This document shows positions 30,802 through 42,347 of a stretch of 64,000 nt of DNA, piece by piece; the first letter of the stretch is position 1, and the number at the start of each line of letters is the position of its first letter. The stretch lies in NCBI GenBank assembly GCA_004764695.1, contig SMSO01000032.1:4959483-5023482 (forward strand), in the 5' to 3' direction. A program made the position numbers and the translations under genes. The stretch comes from Schizochytrium sp. TIO01. Its lineage: Eukaryota; Sar; Bigyra; Thraustochytrida; Thraustochytriidae. The notes beneath the pieces were generated by a model that saw only the letters and a list, made by a program, of their open reading frames with translations, did no database searches and had not been told where the DNA came from.

Positions 30802-33566
30802 GGCGTTCGTAAATTCGCCAAGTATAAAATCGTCACAAACGTCTAGGACCCCTAGAGAATAATTTGCAATTTATTATCGGCAAGCCCAAGACACTAGGCC
30901 TTGATACTTTCTTTGTGAAATCCTCTTGCAGACTCTGGGGTCCTCCTTTCTAAGAAAATGTACACTTCACAGTGAACTGGAGAGTTATGCTCGTGCAAGT
31001 TTGCCTCCAAATGCAAAAGGTAGGGTCTTTTGCTTCTCGTACTGGTGCACAGGTTGGTGTTCTTGGCACAGAAGCAGTCGCAGTGGACGTCCTGAGGTCG
31101 CAAACGCAGCGAGATAGAAGTCTGAAGATGGACGATGGGCCTCAGCTGACCAAATGAGTCCCGTTTCCTGAGGCTTCAAGCGTCCACGAGACTCGTTGAT
31201 GTTGAGGTGTTTGCCGACGCCAGAGTAAAGTTTTCGGGTGTTTCCAGCCTTGTAGCATGTTATTAAAACGAAGGAAACATATAGGAACTACTACTAGCAA
31301 CATATTGCTATTTTACTTAAAGAGAACATTCAGTTTCTGATATAAAGGAATTAGGTCCACTTACTGATAACGGTAGTAGTGACATTGTGTGTCCTCCAAC
31401 AGCGCTTCAGATGCACTCCTAATTGTGAAAGACCAAAATCTTTGATTCGAGCAGGTTCTGTACGACGCTGCATACCATGTGAGATGCACCTGCGACAGAA
31501 AAGGAGAGGAGAGGAGGCAAGTTCGCTACAATTAATCAGAAAGGTTACACACTACCACGTGTGAAAGAAGCTTGGAGTGTATGATGATACTTAAGGAGGC
31601 ATCGTAACTTAGGCCTTTAAAGCTAGCGATATGCTCCTGACTTCAGAGAAGAACACTGAGATGAACACTTTGTATTCTAACTTGAGAAGCAAGAGAGAAT
31701 TAATCTGTATGACCCAAAACTCAATGGATAAGGTTGATCTATTTCTTCAACTACTAGTTTGGGTTTGCCCATACATGTTCCCTTGATTATCTTCACTCTG
31801 GAGTTCCATTGGTGTCACACCTTTTTATCTAATAGCCAAGTTCTTATCATATACAATTCTAAATATTTGGGAATCATTTATTGTGCCAAAGGCCATTGGC
31901 AACATTCATCAAGAAAGTATGAAATTATAATTGGCACGCCCATGATTAAATTATTCTCGCGAAGAGAAGAACTCAAAGCAGATTCTTTTTTTCTTTTCTT
32001 TAAAAAAAGAAAAGTGCCTTGCACATTTTTGCTGTCCAATTTTTTTTCTTCAAGACTTTCCTTAAAAGGTTATCGTCTTTGTGGAATGGATGGTCTAAGA
32101 AGAGCTACAAGAGTTTACTGTGCTGTTGAAGACGAGGAACTTGAACAAGTTGTGTAAAATTAGAAATGATAGATAGTATTGAAGTAACATACAGCTACTG
32201 CCTCGCCTCACCTAACCTAACCTAGCTCTCCTCCTGTGTATAAGACTGAAATGATGCATTTATCCTGCCTGTATCCAGACCCGAAACCCCAATAGCTCAT
32301 ATATCATCCTCTTTCTCTTTCTCTTGAGTTCGCCATCCTTGTCAACTACCTCTGCACGCTTCACAGCACGAGCTACCCTGCAATAGATAGATTGGGTTTC
32401 TATTTTTTGATTGAAAGCCCCCTAAAAATAGAATTGGAATTAACCGCAATGATTTCTATCTAATTTTGTATTCCTCCGAAGACCTCATCACCAGAAGTAA
32501 TGCAAGCGATTTTATTGATTAACCTCATTGAGATCGCGGTATCACTCAGAACTGAGGCTGCTAGGACATTAAATACTCCTATTGACGTTTTACAGAACGT
32601 ACTTGGAGTTTGTTTGCCAGAAATTTTGTTTGTTGAAGTACTATGTTCTTACAGAGCTTTGAACACTGTTCGTTAGCATCTCCTCCAGGATAAAAATTAG
32701 CTTTAGAGCTGACAAATCTTTGATCAACCATCTAATTTTACCTCCAGTTAAGAGTAGCAATGACCGCTTACGGAATTCCGATACATAATAATACGGAGTT
32801 CCGATATTATTTGAGGAATTCCGGAACGCTACGTGGGAAAAAAACTTGAACTCAGGCAGAACTGCATCCTGCGCAGCGCCTTTGCGGCGTTCTGCGCAGA
32901 CCTCGTTCACGCGAGGCGGCGGCGGAGGCAGTAGGCAGAGGGAACTTTGAGGCTGGGTGGAGCCTCTTGCTCTTCTCCTCTCCTCGCCCGTTCGCGCGGC
33001 GCCTGTGCAATTCGCTGCGAAGCTGTGCACAACGAAGCTGAGTTCGGGATTTCCGTCCTCTTTGCTTAATCATAGGTGAGTAGTGTCATATATGTTAAAG
33101 CCTAAGACTACGTTTGGGGCAATCGACACAGTTCTTTTTTCTGCATTGAAACATTACATCAAAATCAATTTGACGGGCAACATTTGGGGACCTTAGGCGT
33201 TGTGAATTTCAGGATCGTTGGTTGACTGACGGCAGAGAATCCCGCAAGGGTTTGCGAAAAGGTGCTTTAGAGTTTTGGGAAGGTGTTGAGGTGATTGTGC
33301 GTGCTTGAGCTTACTGGAAAAGCGGAGTACCGTTGGCAGAACTGGGCTCGCTTCCTTGGGGCGGTCAACGTGAGCTTTGCCGAGAATAGAGAACGATCAC
33401 TGCCTGGATTCGAGCTGGGATAAAGCGAGACCCACAAGAGAGGGTGAAACGGAAGAGCTCAGGAGTGCCAGCTCCAGAGACCTGAGGGATTCTGGGATAG
33501 CGAGAGTACAGGAAGATAGCAGAAATACAGTGGAAAACTGAGCTTGTGCAGCAACAAATACAAAGA
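30802..33566. other. intergenic region between divergent propeller genes
   Basis: 2.8 kb between two divergent start codons. Minus-strand DNA at 31176-31560 contains two good intron-like boundaries: a pyrimidine-rich acceptor ending in CAG before 31489, a GTAAGT donor after 31365 and an acceptor ending AAG before 31248. No ATG-initiated frame spans them convincingly, so a spliced leader or non-coding transcript is possible. 31600-32640 is AT-rich. 32830-33060 is a GC-rich island next to the + gene promoter. Confidence 0.4.
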
Positions 33567-35120
33567 ATGAGCTCGCCCGGTAATTCGAGACGAGGCCAGC
33601 AGAATGGGGGATCGCAGCTCAGACTGAGTGATGCCGGATTCGTGTCTGTGAGCAAGCGCAAGAGAAACGGAGCTGCTCAACAGCACCACAAGGCAAGCAT
33701 AGAGCAAGCCTCGAAGGCCAAACGCCAAGCTGGCGCGGCAAGCGCAAGCGTAGCTACGTCCAGCACCACAAATTCTGGAGCTCGACTAGTACACAAGCAC
33801 CCCAATGGCCCTCGCAGAGGCACGCGCACCTATGCTCGAAACAACATCATGAACAAGCTCCACCTTCGGGAGATGAGTATGGCTGGTTGTAAATCATTTC
33901 AAGCTCGCACTGCGAAAGAGCGCTTCAAGGGAATCCGTCCAAGCGGCATCCTTGATGCCCAAGACCCAGACACTGATGAGGTGAAGCTCTGCTTTCTACG
34001 CAGACGCTCCAAGGTTGTCGAAATCGTTGCGGCGCACGAACTTGTTTTTGGCCTCACCCAGACCGGTATCTGTACAGCCTTTGATCGCACAACACGCAAG
34101 CGCGTTTGTTTCCTCAACACTGCCCCAGATGAAGTCGTGCGAAGTCTGTTTTACAACAAATCAAATGATTCCCTCATCACTGTCTCTGTGTATCGCACTG
34201 ACAACTATAGTTCGCTCAAGTGCAGATCAACTCGCATTGAGTACATTCGTCAAAAGCAACCAGAGAAGGGCTTTCCTCTTTTCGAATCTGAGTCTCTGCG
34301 CTGGCCTGGGTTTGTTGAGTTCGATGATGTTAATGGCAAGGTACTAACCTATTCGGCCAAGGAGAAAGTGTACAAGATCTGGGACTTGGTGAATTACTCT
34401 TTGCTTTATTCAATCGAGGACAAAGGCATTCAAGAGATCAAAATTTCTCCTGGAATCATGCTTCTCATTTACGGTCGCTCCTTGTGCGGAAGCCACGTTC
34501 CTCTTCGCATCATGTCGATTGATAACGGTGAAGATCTCAAATCTTTCAACCACCCTTTGCATCCACATCGCAAGATTGATTTCATCGAACAGTTTAACGA
34601 GAAACTTCTAGTCAAGCAGGAAGATGGCAACCTTCAAATCATTGATGTTCGCACATCAACATGCCATGAAGTGCCCAGTACAGACTTTCTTACCCCTACA
34701 GCTTTTATCTTCCTTTATGAGTCGATGAGCTTTCTCACTTTCAAGGAGCGCTCTGTCGCCGTTTGGGACTTCCGTGGAGAACTCATTTCGCGCTTCGATG
34801 ATCATGAGCTGTGGCACCCTGACTGCAATACTAACAACATTTACATCTCCTCAGGACAAGAGCTCATCATTTCCTACTGTAAGAATGGTGACGCCCCCAC
34901 TGGATCCATCAACATCTCAGACATTCTATCTGGCAAGTGTATCTCCAAAATCGAGCCCCCCAAAGTAATGGATACTACAGATGAATGTGCAGTGCGCCGG
35001 GCTACAGAGTTCGAGCAAGGTTTAGAACATGTCACTGCACTCTTTTATAACGAGGACCTGAACGAAATTTATACTGGCAATCGCGCAGGCCACATTGTAG
35101 TGTGGTCCAATCGCCCTTAA
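33567..35120 (+). CDS. WD40-like beta-propeller protein with basic N-terminus
   Basis: A 517-aa protein in one exon; ATG 33567 is preferred to an upstream GTG. Residues 1-90 are polar and basic (SKRKRNG, a probable nuclear-localisation signal). A conserved-looking linker follows (MNKLHLREMSMAGCKSF, RFKGIRPSGILDA). Residues about 120-517 read as seven propeller blades with weak WD signatures: ELVFGLTQTGICTAFD, KVYKIWDL, GNLQIIDVR, SVAVWDFRGE, and GNRAGHIVVWS at the very end. It looks like a full-length conserved eukaryotic protein, but I cannot name the orthologue. A nuclear scaffold role is inferred only from the basic tail and fold. Convergent with the SHP-box gene. Confidence 0.85.
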   Translation: MSSPGNSRRGQQNGGSQLRLSDAGFVSVSKRKRNGAAQQHHKASIEQASKAKRQAGAASASVATSSTTNSGARLVHKHPNGPRRGTRTYARNNIMNKLHLREMSMAGCKSFQARTAKERFKGIRPSGILDAQDPDTDEVKLCFLRRRSKVVEIVAAHELVFGLTQTGICTAFDRTTRKRVCFLNTAPDEVVRSLFYNKSNDSLITVSVYRTDNYSSLKCRSTRIEYIRQKQPEKGFPLFESESLRWPGFVEFDDVNGKVLTYSAKEKVYKIWDLVNYSLLYSIEDKGIQEIKISPGIMLLIYGRSLCGSHVPLRIMSIDNGEDLKSFNHPLHPHRKIDFIEQFNEKLLVKQEDGNLQIIDVRTSTCHEVPSTDFLTPTAFIFLYESMSFLTFKERSVAVWDFRGELISRFDDHELWHPDCNTNNIYISSGQELIISYCKNGDAPTGSINISDILSGKCISKIEPPKVMDTTDECAVRRATEFEQGLEHVTALFYNEDLNEIYTGNRAGHIVVWSNRP

Positions 35121-35891
35121 GCAAAGTGAGTCACGAATAACTCATCACCTCAGCCATATTCGTTTCCAAGCCTTTGTCGCGCATGCAACTGCCGCTGTGA
35201 GAAGAACTTTACCACCGCCTCCCCTTTTCTCACTCCAGCCACCTTCAAAACTCGCAGCCCCGTGTGCAAGCCACCAGCAGTCTGTCGCGACTTTTGGAGT
35301 TGATCTCTCAGCTCCTTAAGAGAGAGAGGAGCACGCAAATGGAAAAATATCAAGGTCAAAATTTTCTATTCTCTTCTTTTCTTTCTTTAAAAATAATAAG
35401 GCAATGAAATATGTCCTCCCGTCTCGCCGTTCTCGCCTTGCACATCGACCACTCCTGGATTTGTCATTCTCCCAAGGTAAAGAAAAACGAGCACATCCTA
35501 CTTTAGAGTGAGTACAAGGCCATCTTGTACCCTAAATGAGCAACAGGAAGAAGACTGTCGGATTTGTTCTTGCATACCTTTCATTCAGAGTTCATAATTC
35601 ATCAACCTTGGCAACGATTTACACAGACAGACTACTCCGCTGTGCCTGTATACAGAGCTAACTAGTCTCCTCGTAGCCTCTTTCACAGCACATCATCTAT
35701 CATCGATTCTTAATCTGAAATCACCGATCTCTGATCACTGATAATCAACCTTTAAGTATTCATCTTGATTTTTCGACGATGAATCTTTGGCCATCGGACA
35801 TCATTAACCAGTGATCAATGATCACGAATCATTGAACATTGAACTTTCAGAATTCTTTGATCTTTGATTCTTGACCTAGACAGCGCAAAGT
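35121..35891. other. intergenic region between convergent genes
   Basis: Contains imperfect ATGATCA/GATTCTT-type reiterations at about 35700-35880. No coding signal. Confidence 0.55.
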
Positions 35892-36631
35892 CTATCCCGA
35901 AACGAGTGCTTTTGACTTGGACTGTGTTAGAGACTTAGCATAATCAAGATGCTTCCTGAGCTGTTCTACATTCATGGAGCCAAGTCCAAACGGCACATCC
36001 TGACCAGCCTGTTTGTAGTAATGTTCGATTCGACCGAGGAGATCGTCTTTGATCTGTCGCTGACGCATTGCTTCAGCTTTCTCGCTTGAGACGCCTTGCA
36101 TGCCCTGCTGAGCCCTCTTCTCAGCAGCAGCAGCTGCCGAGGACCGAGCGTTATCGTTGCCTTGCTGGCGACCAGCAGCTGCAGATGAGCTTTGACCAAT
36201 GTGGTCGCCAAAATCATCGTCGAAGCCAAATGCTGCGCCGTGATCCTTTGTGGGTTTAGTAGATTTAGATTTGGTGGATTTGCCGAACTTGGCGTCGCTT
36301 TCAGCTTTTCGGGCCTCCACAGCGCGGGCCTGAGCTGCGCGGCGATCGTTGGCAGCAGCAGGAGCCTCTGATCCCCCTAACCTATGACCCTGGCCCTGGA
36401 AGGCGCTAGCCTGCCTCTGGCCGGTCGGACTCTGTGTCGTAAGATCGCGGTGGACGGTGAGAATGATGAAGACATGCCGTGAATTTGGGAATGCGAGCGT
36501 CAAATCAAGAGTTGCGAAGTGGTCAGTGGTCGCGTATTAAATAAAGCAAACAGAGAGGGGGGGTTAGAACGTACGGGTTGGCTGGGGTCGCGGACCGACG
36601 ACTCCCGGAGCACAGCGCAGCAGTTGCCCAT
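35892..36631 (-). CDS. myristoylated SHP-box (p97/Cdc48-binding) small protein, two exons
   Basis: Exon 1 is 36631-36575 (19 codons, MGNCCAVL...), the intron is 36574-36432 (143 nt, GTACGT...CAG, phase 0), and exon 2 is 36431-35892, giving 198 aa. The unspliced downstream frame has no ATG, which is why splicing is needed. MGNCC is a classic dual myristoylation/palmitoylation signal. F30-Q-G-Q-G-H-R-L-G38 matches the SHP box (F-x-G-x-G-x-x-L-G) through which Derlins, Ufd1 and p47 bind p97/Cdc48. An Ala/Arg-rich helix follows (about 48-63), then KS/KT repeats, an acidic FGFDDDFGD patch, an Ala-rich helix, and a C-terminal helical segment. The layout resembles the lipid-anchored SVIP class of p97 adaptors. 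A role in membrane-linked protein degradation is inferred. Convergent with the propeller gene. Confidence 0.75.
36432..36574 (-). other. intron of the SHP-box gene
   Basis: 143-nt intron with donor GTACGT and acceptor ACACAG, phase 0, joining two frames that are otherwise each incomplete. The clearest spliceosomal intron in the window. Confidence 0.75.
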
Positions 36632-37562
36632 CGCGGAGTCGCCAGTTCTGCACCGTGGTTTCGTACCTGCACGCCGCCGTCTTTGTCTGGCGCCACAACA
36701 GCCTTAAATACATTTACAATTTTAATTTTACTTTTCAATCAAAGTTTTTATAGTAAATTTCATCTCATCTCAAGTAGAATAAAATAGACAAATATTTGGA
36801 GGAGGCGGCGACAGCTCTAGATAGGTATAGGTAGGTAGGCACTGCTAGTTACCACACCGTTCCGTTTGGAGACGTAACGTTACGTTACAGAGTGAAACGA
36901 GCACTCGAAAAGAGAGCAGAAAAACAGGAACCACTTCGGGCAGGCTTCCTGAGATAAACAGAACCGGTTTGGACGAAGGATAGCGTGCCTCATAAAGCTC
37001 CTCTCATGATAACCTTAGGTATTCATTGTCTAAGGATGGACATGCATATTTGTTAGTTTAACAGTTGTCATGTGGCGCTTATCTCGACTTCGATTCTGGT
37101 CAATACCTAGCTAGGTAGAAAGCAGCTGTTCTCTGGAATATGTATATTCTTATTTATTTGTTTTTCGGGAAGGGAAGATAGAAAGGATGGAGGCGTCTTA
37201 CGTCCATGACAACTGTTCGAATAATTATCTGCACAAATATTCTGATAACTTATTTCTAATCCCAACGAAGGTCATCTTGACCAACTAACACGTAGTACCA
37301 GCAAGTACCAGCTCCAATGACGTACCAGTATTATTTTGGAAAAGGAAATTACTGAAGCAGAATTGTCATGTGTACCATATTCCAGATTAGCCGAAAACTT
37401 CACGAGAGTTGGAACATTCGCTGTATGACCATGCAAGAAATCTTGCCTTTGTGTGAATTAAAAGCCAATCTACTTTAAGTTTGAAGTATAACCGAGTGCA
37501 GGTGAAAGAAGAAGAAAAGTAATTTTAGGAATACTATCATGTCATGCAAATACGACGCATAA
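36632..37562. other. intergenic region
   Basis: Promoter side of the SHP-box gene and 3' flank of the RhoGEF gene. AT-rich with AACGTTACGTTAC near 36876; no coding signal. Confidence 0.6.
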
Positions 37563-39620
37563 TTAGACCGGCCTGTCCCACTGAGTCTTTGAGAGGCTTT
37601 CGTTGAAATAATACACTTTACCTGATGAAGGGTCTTTAAGCTGGACCCAGCCAGGGGGGAGAGCATCAACAACTCTAGGTGGGGGTGGGGGAGGGACCTT
37701 TCTCGCAGCAGGGCTTGCCGGGGAGGGCGATCTTGACGCAACAGGGGAAGGTCTGGTGTTTGTTGGCCTGGGTGCAAGAATCGGTCCATCCCTGCGTGGC
37801 ATAACGCTGGGATGGTTACGTTCAAGAAGCGAACGCCCCCCTTGCACTTCATGTTTGTCGAGATTCGTAACACCGGGGCACAGTGCCAATTTCTCAAGCC
37901 AGTCGTTCTTTATCAGGTGGTCAGGGCACATAAGTACCCAAATGGTACCATCTTTGCCACGAACGGAAATAGCTTGCGGGCCATAATTAGGGTCGCTTCC
38001 GTACGCACGAAGTACAAGCGTGCCTTCGTGGCGGTAGTATCCGCGTGCAAGCCACTCTGACTCTCTTGCACACACGAGGATGTCATTGAAGAGCCAAAAG
38101 AACCATGGCTTAGGACCTTTTCTCTCCATGCGGTCGAGACGACCTTTAAAAAGATAAAAGCGTTTTGGGTTTGATAAAATCAATCGTGGTTGGAAAAGTC
38201 CTTCAATGCGAGTCACCTCACGCTGGTTTGCGCGCATATCGAGTGCACGACGCATGTACTCCTCAACTTTATGAAAAATGTCAAGTGCAACTTGAATATC
38301 TCCAATAGAAGGGTGATCTGATGCTGTGCGACGCTCAAGGTTGTGCAGCAGGTCAGTGTATTCTTTGATACGGTCTACAGGCCGACGCATTAGTTCATTA
38401 AGTGTAGGAACACCAGCACGCTGTGCAGCCTCGTCGATGCTACGGAAGGCAAGGCGCTCTTTGCGCATTTTTTCAATGATGGTTAGAGCCTCCTGATATC
38501 CCACAACATAGTCTGTGTATAATTCAAAGCGCGCAGCATAGTCTACAAAGATGGTGGCAAGTGATTGGTCGATCTCCATGGCAGCAAACGAAGTTTCAAG
38601 CTCGCCGCAGAACTCTGAGTTCATGGCAATGATTTCGTGGATGTTGCTAAAAATGAGTTTCGCTTCCTCGTCGTTGAGTGTTTTCTGTGAGAACCAGGTT
38701 TCCCCAGCTTGGATTTGCCCTCCCCAATGTGCCGGATTTTTTAGTGGTTTGATGTAATATTCCACAAGATTGTTCAGATCATGCAGATATTGGCGCTCAG
38801 ATTCAACAATCTCAGACATGGCCTCGAACCGCGGGACCTCCGCCTCAGGTAAGTCGGAAAAGTTCAGGCCAGTGGACTTAGGCGGTTCCGGTTCCGGAGG
38901 TGTTGGTACGCGCACTCGCATGGCATCAACATTGAACTCCTCGTGTCCGTCTGCAAACCTAACACGGTATTTATTCCTTGCGTCATGGCCCACGATTTCT
39001 GCCGGCTCCCACCTGCCAGAATTCAAGTCTAGCACTTCTACAGGTTCTCCAAGACCAAACATGCCTGTTGTATCAATCGGCTCTGGTTTCGGCGGCGGTG
39101 ATGGCTCCGGTGTCGGAACTCGCACAAGAGGCTCTTCCTCCGTTAGTTCATCAAATGCAGCTGCGAGCTCTTCGTCAAAGTCTGATCTGTACAGGCTCGG
39201 GTCAAAGTCATCTCCAGGCAAGTAGTTGATCTTCTCATGGGGCTCCAACCTAACCAAATCGCCACCGTTTAGCGCGTGGAGACGTTTTGCCTCTTCAACA
39301 AGAGCTCTCATTGCACCAAGTCTCCGCAGGAGTCTGTTCACATGGTCTCGTAGAAGTTTTTTGCTACGAGTATCTTTCACGGAAGGCACGGCTCGCAAAA
39401 AGCACGAGATGGCGGCGATATAGTTGTCTACTGCAGAGGTTGCGTGTCGCAAAAGAAGTGGAGGCGAGATCTCGGGGGCATCGTAGATCCTGCACGCCTT
39501 GTCATCGGAGACCGTGCCAAGCTCGGAGCGCACAAAGCCCTGGTTAATTGTTTCACGGACATCGATGCCACGAGCTTGCGACAGGTCCGCGCCATACGTG
39601 CGAGGAGAACTCGATGCCAT
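37563..39620 (-). CDS. Rho guanine-nucleotide exchange factor: Tudor-like, DH, PH, WW
   Basis: A 685-aa protein in one exon; ATG 39620 (MASSSPRTY) is preferred to an upstream GTG. Residues about 40-110 are helical. About 190-240 is a Tudor/agenet-like barrel (PVEVLDLNSGRWEPAEIVG...YRVRFADG) flanked by two near-identical proline segments (RVPTPEPSPPP and RVRVPTPPEPEPP). DH domain at about 262-480, beginning AMSEIVESERQYLHDL, the CR1 helix that contacts the GTPase switch regions. PH domain at about 490-605 (KRFYLFKGRLDRM, PWFFWLFNDILVCA). A proline run precedes a C-terminal WW domain (LPPGWVQLKD...TQWDRP) with both signature Trp. It should activate a Rho/Rac-type GTPase at membranes. The combination is unusual and suggests added peptide-binding functions. 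Confidence 0.92.
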   Translation of the reverse strand: MASSSPRTYGADLSQARGIDVRETINQGFVRSELGTVSDDKACRIYDAPEISPPLLLRHATSAVDNYIAAISCFLRAVPSVKDTRSKKLLRDHVNRLLRRLGAMRALVEEAKRLHALNGGDLVRLEPHEKINYLPGDDFDPSLYRSDFDEELAAAFDELTEEEPLVRVPTPEPSPPPKPEPIDTTGMFGLGEPVEVLDLNSGRWEPAEIVGHDARNKYRVRFADGHEEFNVDAMRVRVPTPPEPEPPKSTGLNFSDLPEAEVPRFEAMSEIVESERQYLHDLNNLVEYYIKPLKNPAHWGGQIQAGETWFSQKTLNDEEAKLIFSNIHEIIAMNSEFCGELETSFAAMEIDQSLATIFVDYAARFELYTDYVVGYQEALTIIEKMRKERLAFRSIDEAAQRAGVPTLNELMRRPVDRIKEYTDLLHNLERRTASDHPSIGDIQVALDIFHKVEEYMRRALDMRANQREVTRIEGLFQPRLILSNPKRFYLFKGRLDRMERKGPKPWFFWLFNDILVCARESEWLARGYYRHEGTLVLRAYGSDPNYGPQAISVRGKDGTIWVLMCPDHLIKNDWLEKLALCPGVTNLDKHEVQGGRSLLERNHPSVMPRRDGPILAPRPTNTRPSPVASRSPSPASPAARKVPPPPPPRVVDALPPGWVQLKDPSSGKVYYFNESLSKTQWDRPV

Positions 39621-42347
39621 CGCACGCTTCACGCTCGCTCCCTGACTAAACTTCGCAATCAGCCGCCTAGATTGCCAACGTCAAAGTGTACTGCGGTTAC
39701 AAGCCCCCGCGATTCTTCGTTTGGTGCTCCGGTCGATCGGTCGTTCGTTCCAAGAATGTCCAAATCTGGTTTCCAGCATTGAGTCTCAAAGATTGTCTGC
39801 CTGCCTGCCTGCGCGCCTGCCGCCTTCCTCGGACGTGGGGAAAAGCTATCTAGCCTCTCCCAGCTTTTACTCCTACAATTTAATATCTGGCGTCTTGTAA
39901 TTTCGCACGAAAGCCGGTGCTGTCTCTTGAAAGAACTCCCTTCTGCTTCTTTTAGCTATATTTTTTTAGTTTTCTTCGAATTCTGTAATTTTATTAGGTG
40001 TATTTGTTAATACCCGATACGGTGCGTTCGGGCAATGCAGAAAAGCGATGTAAATCAGGACCTTCTTGAAAAGTTGCTCCTCTCGATGGATTACGAGTTG
40101 TTTGGTCGTAAATGTTCATAGACTGTGCTCCCCCATAAGTCTCTTGATCCCCGACGGTCCTAGTTTCAATTGCAGAGCCCAGGCCTGAATTGCGAACCGT
40201 GTCGGCTGTTCTGGGTGCGACAGAAACCCTCCGAACTGGATGGAGTCAGCTATTTCTCGGAACTGACTAATTGGTTTAAGTCGAACTTCTTGTTGTCCGT
40301 GTTGTCAATGCTGGCGATGCTGTTATGGGTGACCACCGTGATCTAGTGGTCCCTTTTAATCACATTACTGCATTGCATAAAACGAAAGAAAGAACACCAA
40401 TGTGGCGCCACCTTCCCCCTAACGTGATTCTGTAGTATGTATTGAACGGATTGAAGCTACGGGGTCAGAAATGGCATTGCGGGCAAGGAAGATCTGGGAT
40501 GGCAACAGTACGAACAGGTCATCTAGGAGATGATCACCACTGACTCTGGAGAGAAGGAGTTAATGCCACGCTTGCGGAGCTCGGATTGAGGGAAACCATA
40601 AAACTTAACTTTGGAAGGAGACGTAATTCAGACCCGGGGTTCAATAAGCTGCGTTCATGAGTTCGCGGTTGGAAAGCTGCCTTTGGCCGCTGACCGAACA
40701 CCTTCATGCAGATGAATCAACCGTGGCACTCTGTCTTTATCTTGTTGGAGAATGAAAGAAAGCTAGACATCTGGTACCTAGCACAGGACCAATTTGCTTG
40801 TTGAGTTGAAGAAATTGGCTGAAAGTGCAAATACAGAAGCAATTGCAGCAGCAGTTTGGGAGGAAGCGGTGGATCAGGTCTGCTGATATTCGAGTCGTTG
40901 GTGCATTTAATTGTGTAAATGGCCACTTGAGTTGGCTGAATAGAATAGAATAATGTAAGCAATTGTGGCATAACCTTTCGATTGTGGGTCAGTGAATCGG
41001 GGACGAGATGCACGCCCAGCCGTGGGCAGACGGACTATTCCCAATGTGCCACGCGTTGAAGAAGAGAGGCATATAGTTTACGGCAACTGGTCTCTTGCTC
41101 GCCTCAAACCTGTGAGAATTCACCGTTCGAAGAAGTATAGGTTGAGCGTGCTTCTCTGTCTTCACTTCATCGAAGTGCCGCTCGTAATACTATTAATCTT
41201 AACCTCTAATCAGTTAGCCTAACCGATCATCGTAGTCAGATACTTGTGGAAAGCACTCGTTTCATGGCACATGCGATACATATCTTAATGCCAAAGGTCC
41301 AACCAGAGCATTGCTCGAAATAAGTAAGTATTTCTGATGGGATTTATGATTTTGATAAGAATTCTGCAAAAGTTCTTCTGGCCCTTTCTAAATAGAACGT
41401 TCTGATCGCAGTAGAACGTAGACAAATTCGCTTGATAATTTTAGTGTACCTGCACTATTGCTATTCTACTTTCAGCCTCTAGAGTCCAGCGTATCAACTC
41501 CGACTCAAAAACCCAGAAGCCAAGCATTCGTTGTTAGAGGTGTGTGCGATGCTTGCACACACCTCATCGCAGTCTTGCCATGCTTGTGTTCGATGACAAT
41601 GACAGCGGTTGTGCTCAGAGAATCGAACTTGAGCATAGTTTCGTGCAATTTCTTGAAGTGCACATGCCAAAAAAATCAATGACGATAAAGGAAATATTCC
41701 TGTCTATAAGGAAAATATGGCATTCTTGCCATTCATTGTGCCAGAATGAACTGACTCCGCAACCAAAATCTTTCCCAGCCGGAGTTTTTGACAAGAAGTT
41801 CTGGACTCAATCACCGCCACTCTCTTGACGTGGTGAAAAGCTCTGGTACGAACCTGGTATCTTGGAATCTGCAAATGAGCGCGAACTCGGAGATTTAAGC
41901 TCCATTGCCGATTGTTGGATTACAATGGTAGAAAGTCATTGTGTGAGTGAATGAAAAGTTTTCGCTTCATTGCTCTTCAGGTTGGACTTGGGAGAAGAAG
42001 AAGCTACCGATGCCAAAACCCAAACTTAAAAACGAGGTGAGTGTGCATTGTTCGTGCGTGAGCTTGCCTGCAGCGCCTTTCGAAAGACGCAGGCGCCTGC
42101 ACGCAAGCTCGTGTGCCTTGTTGTCCAACGCAACTTCACATGCGCTCGAGCTGCTACAGCGATCACAATGCTAAGAAGCGCTGTACAGTACAACCAAGAG
42201 AGGTTTTGACGTTTCTGAAAGATCTTGAAGACTAACTCCAACTTACCAACCTTTCGGCACTTTGGTGTTGTTCTGATGCACGTTAATGTCTCTGCACGAT
42301 ATAAGTAGACGTAGCGTCGAATACTTTCTTTGCAAGTTCTTTTCATC
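39621..42347. other. intergenic region between divergent genes
   Basis: 2.7 kb between the RhoGEF and glutaredoxin-like start codons. Open frames at 40717-41222 and 41458-42174 are short, mostly non-ATG, and carry no recognised domain. A CCTG run (39798-39822) and AT-rich DNA are present. The final 50 bp before 42348 is probably the leader of the glutaredoxin-like gene. Confidence 0.55.
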
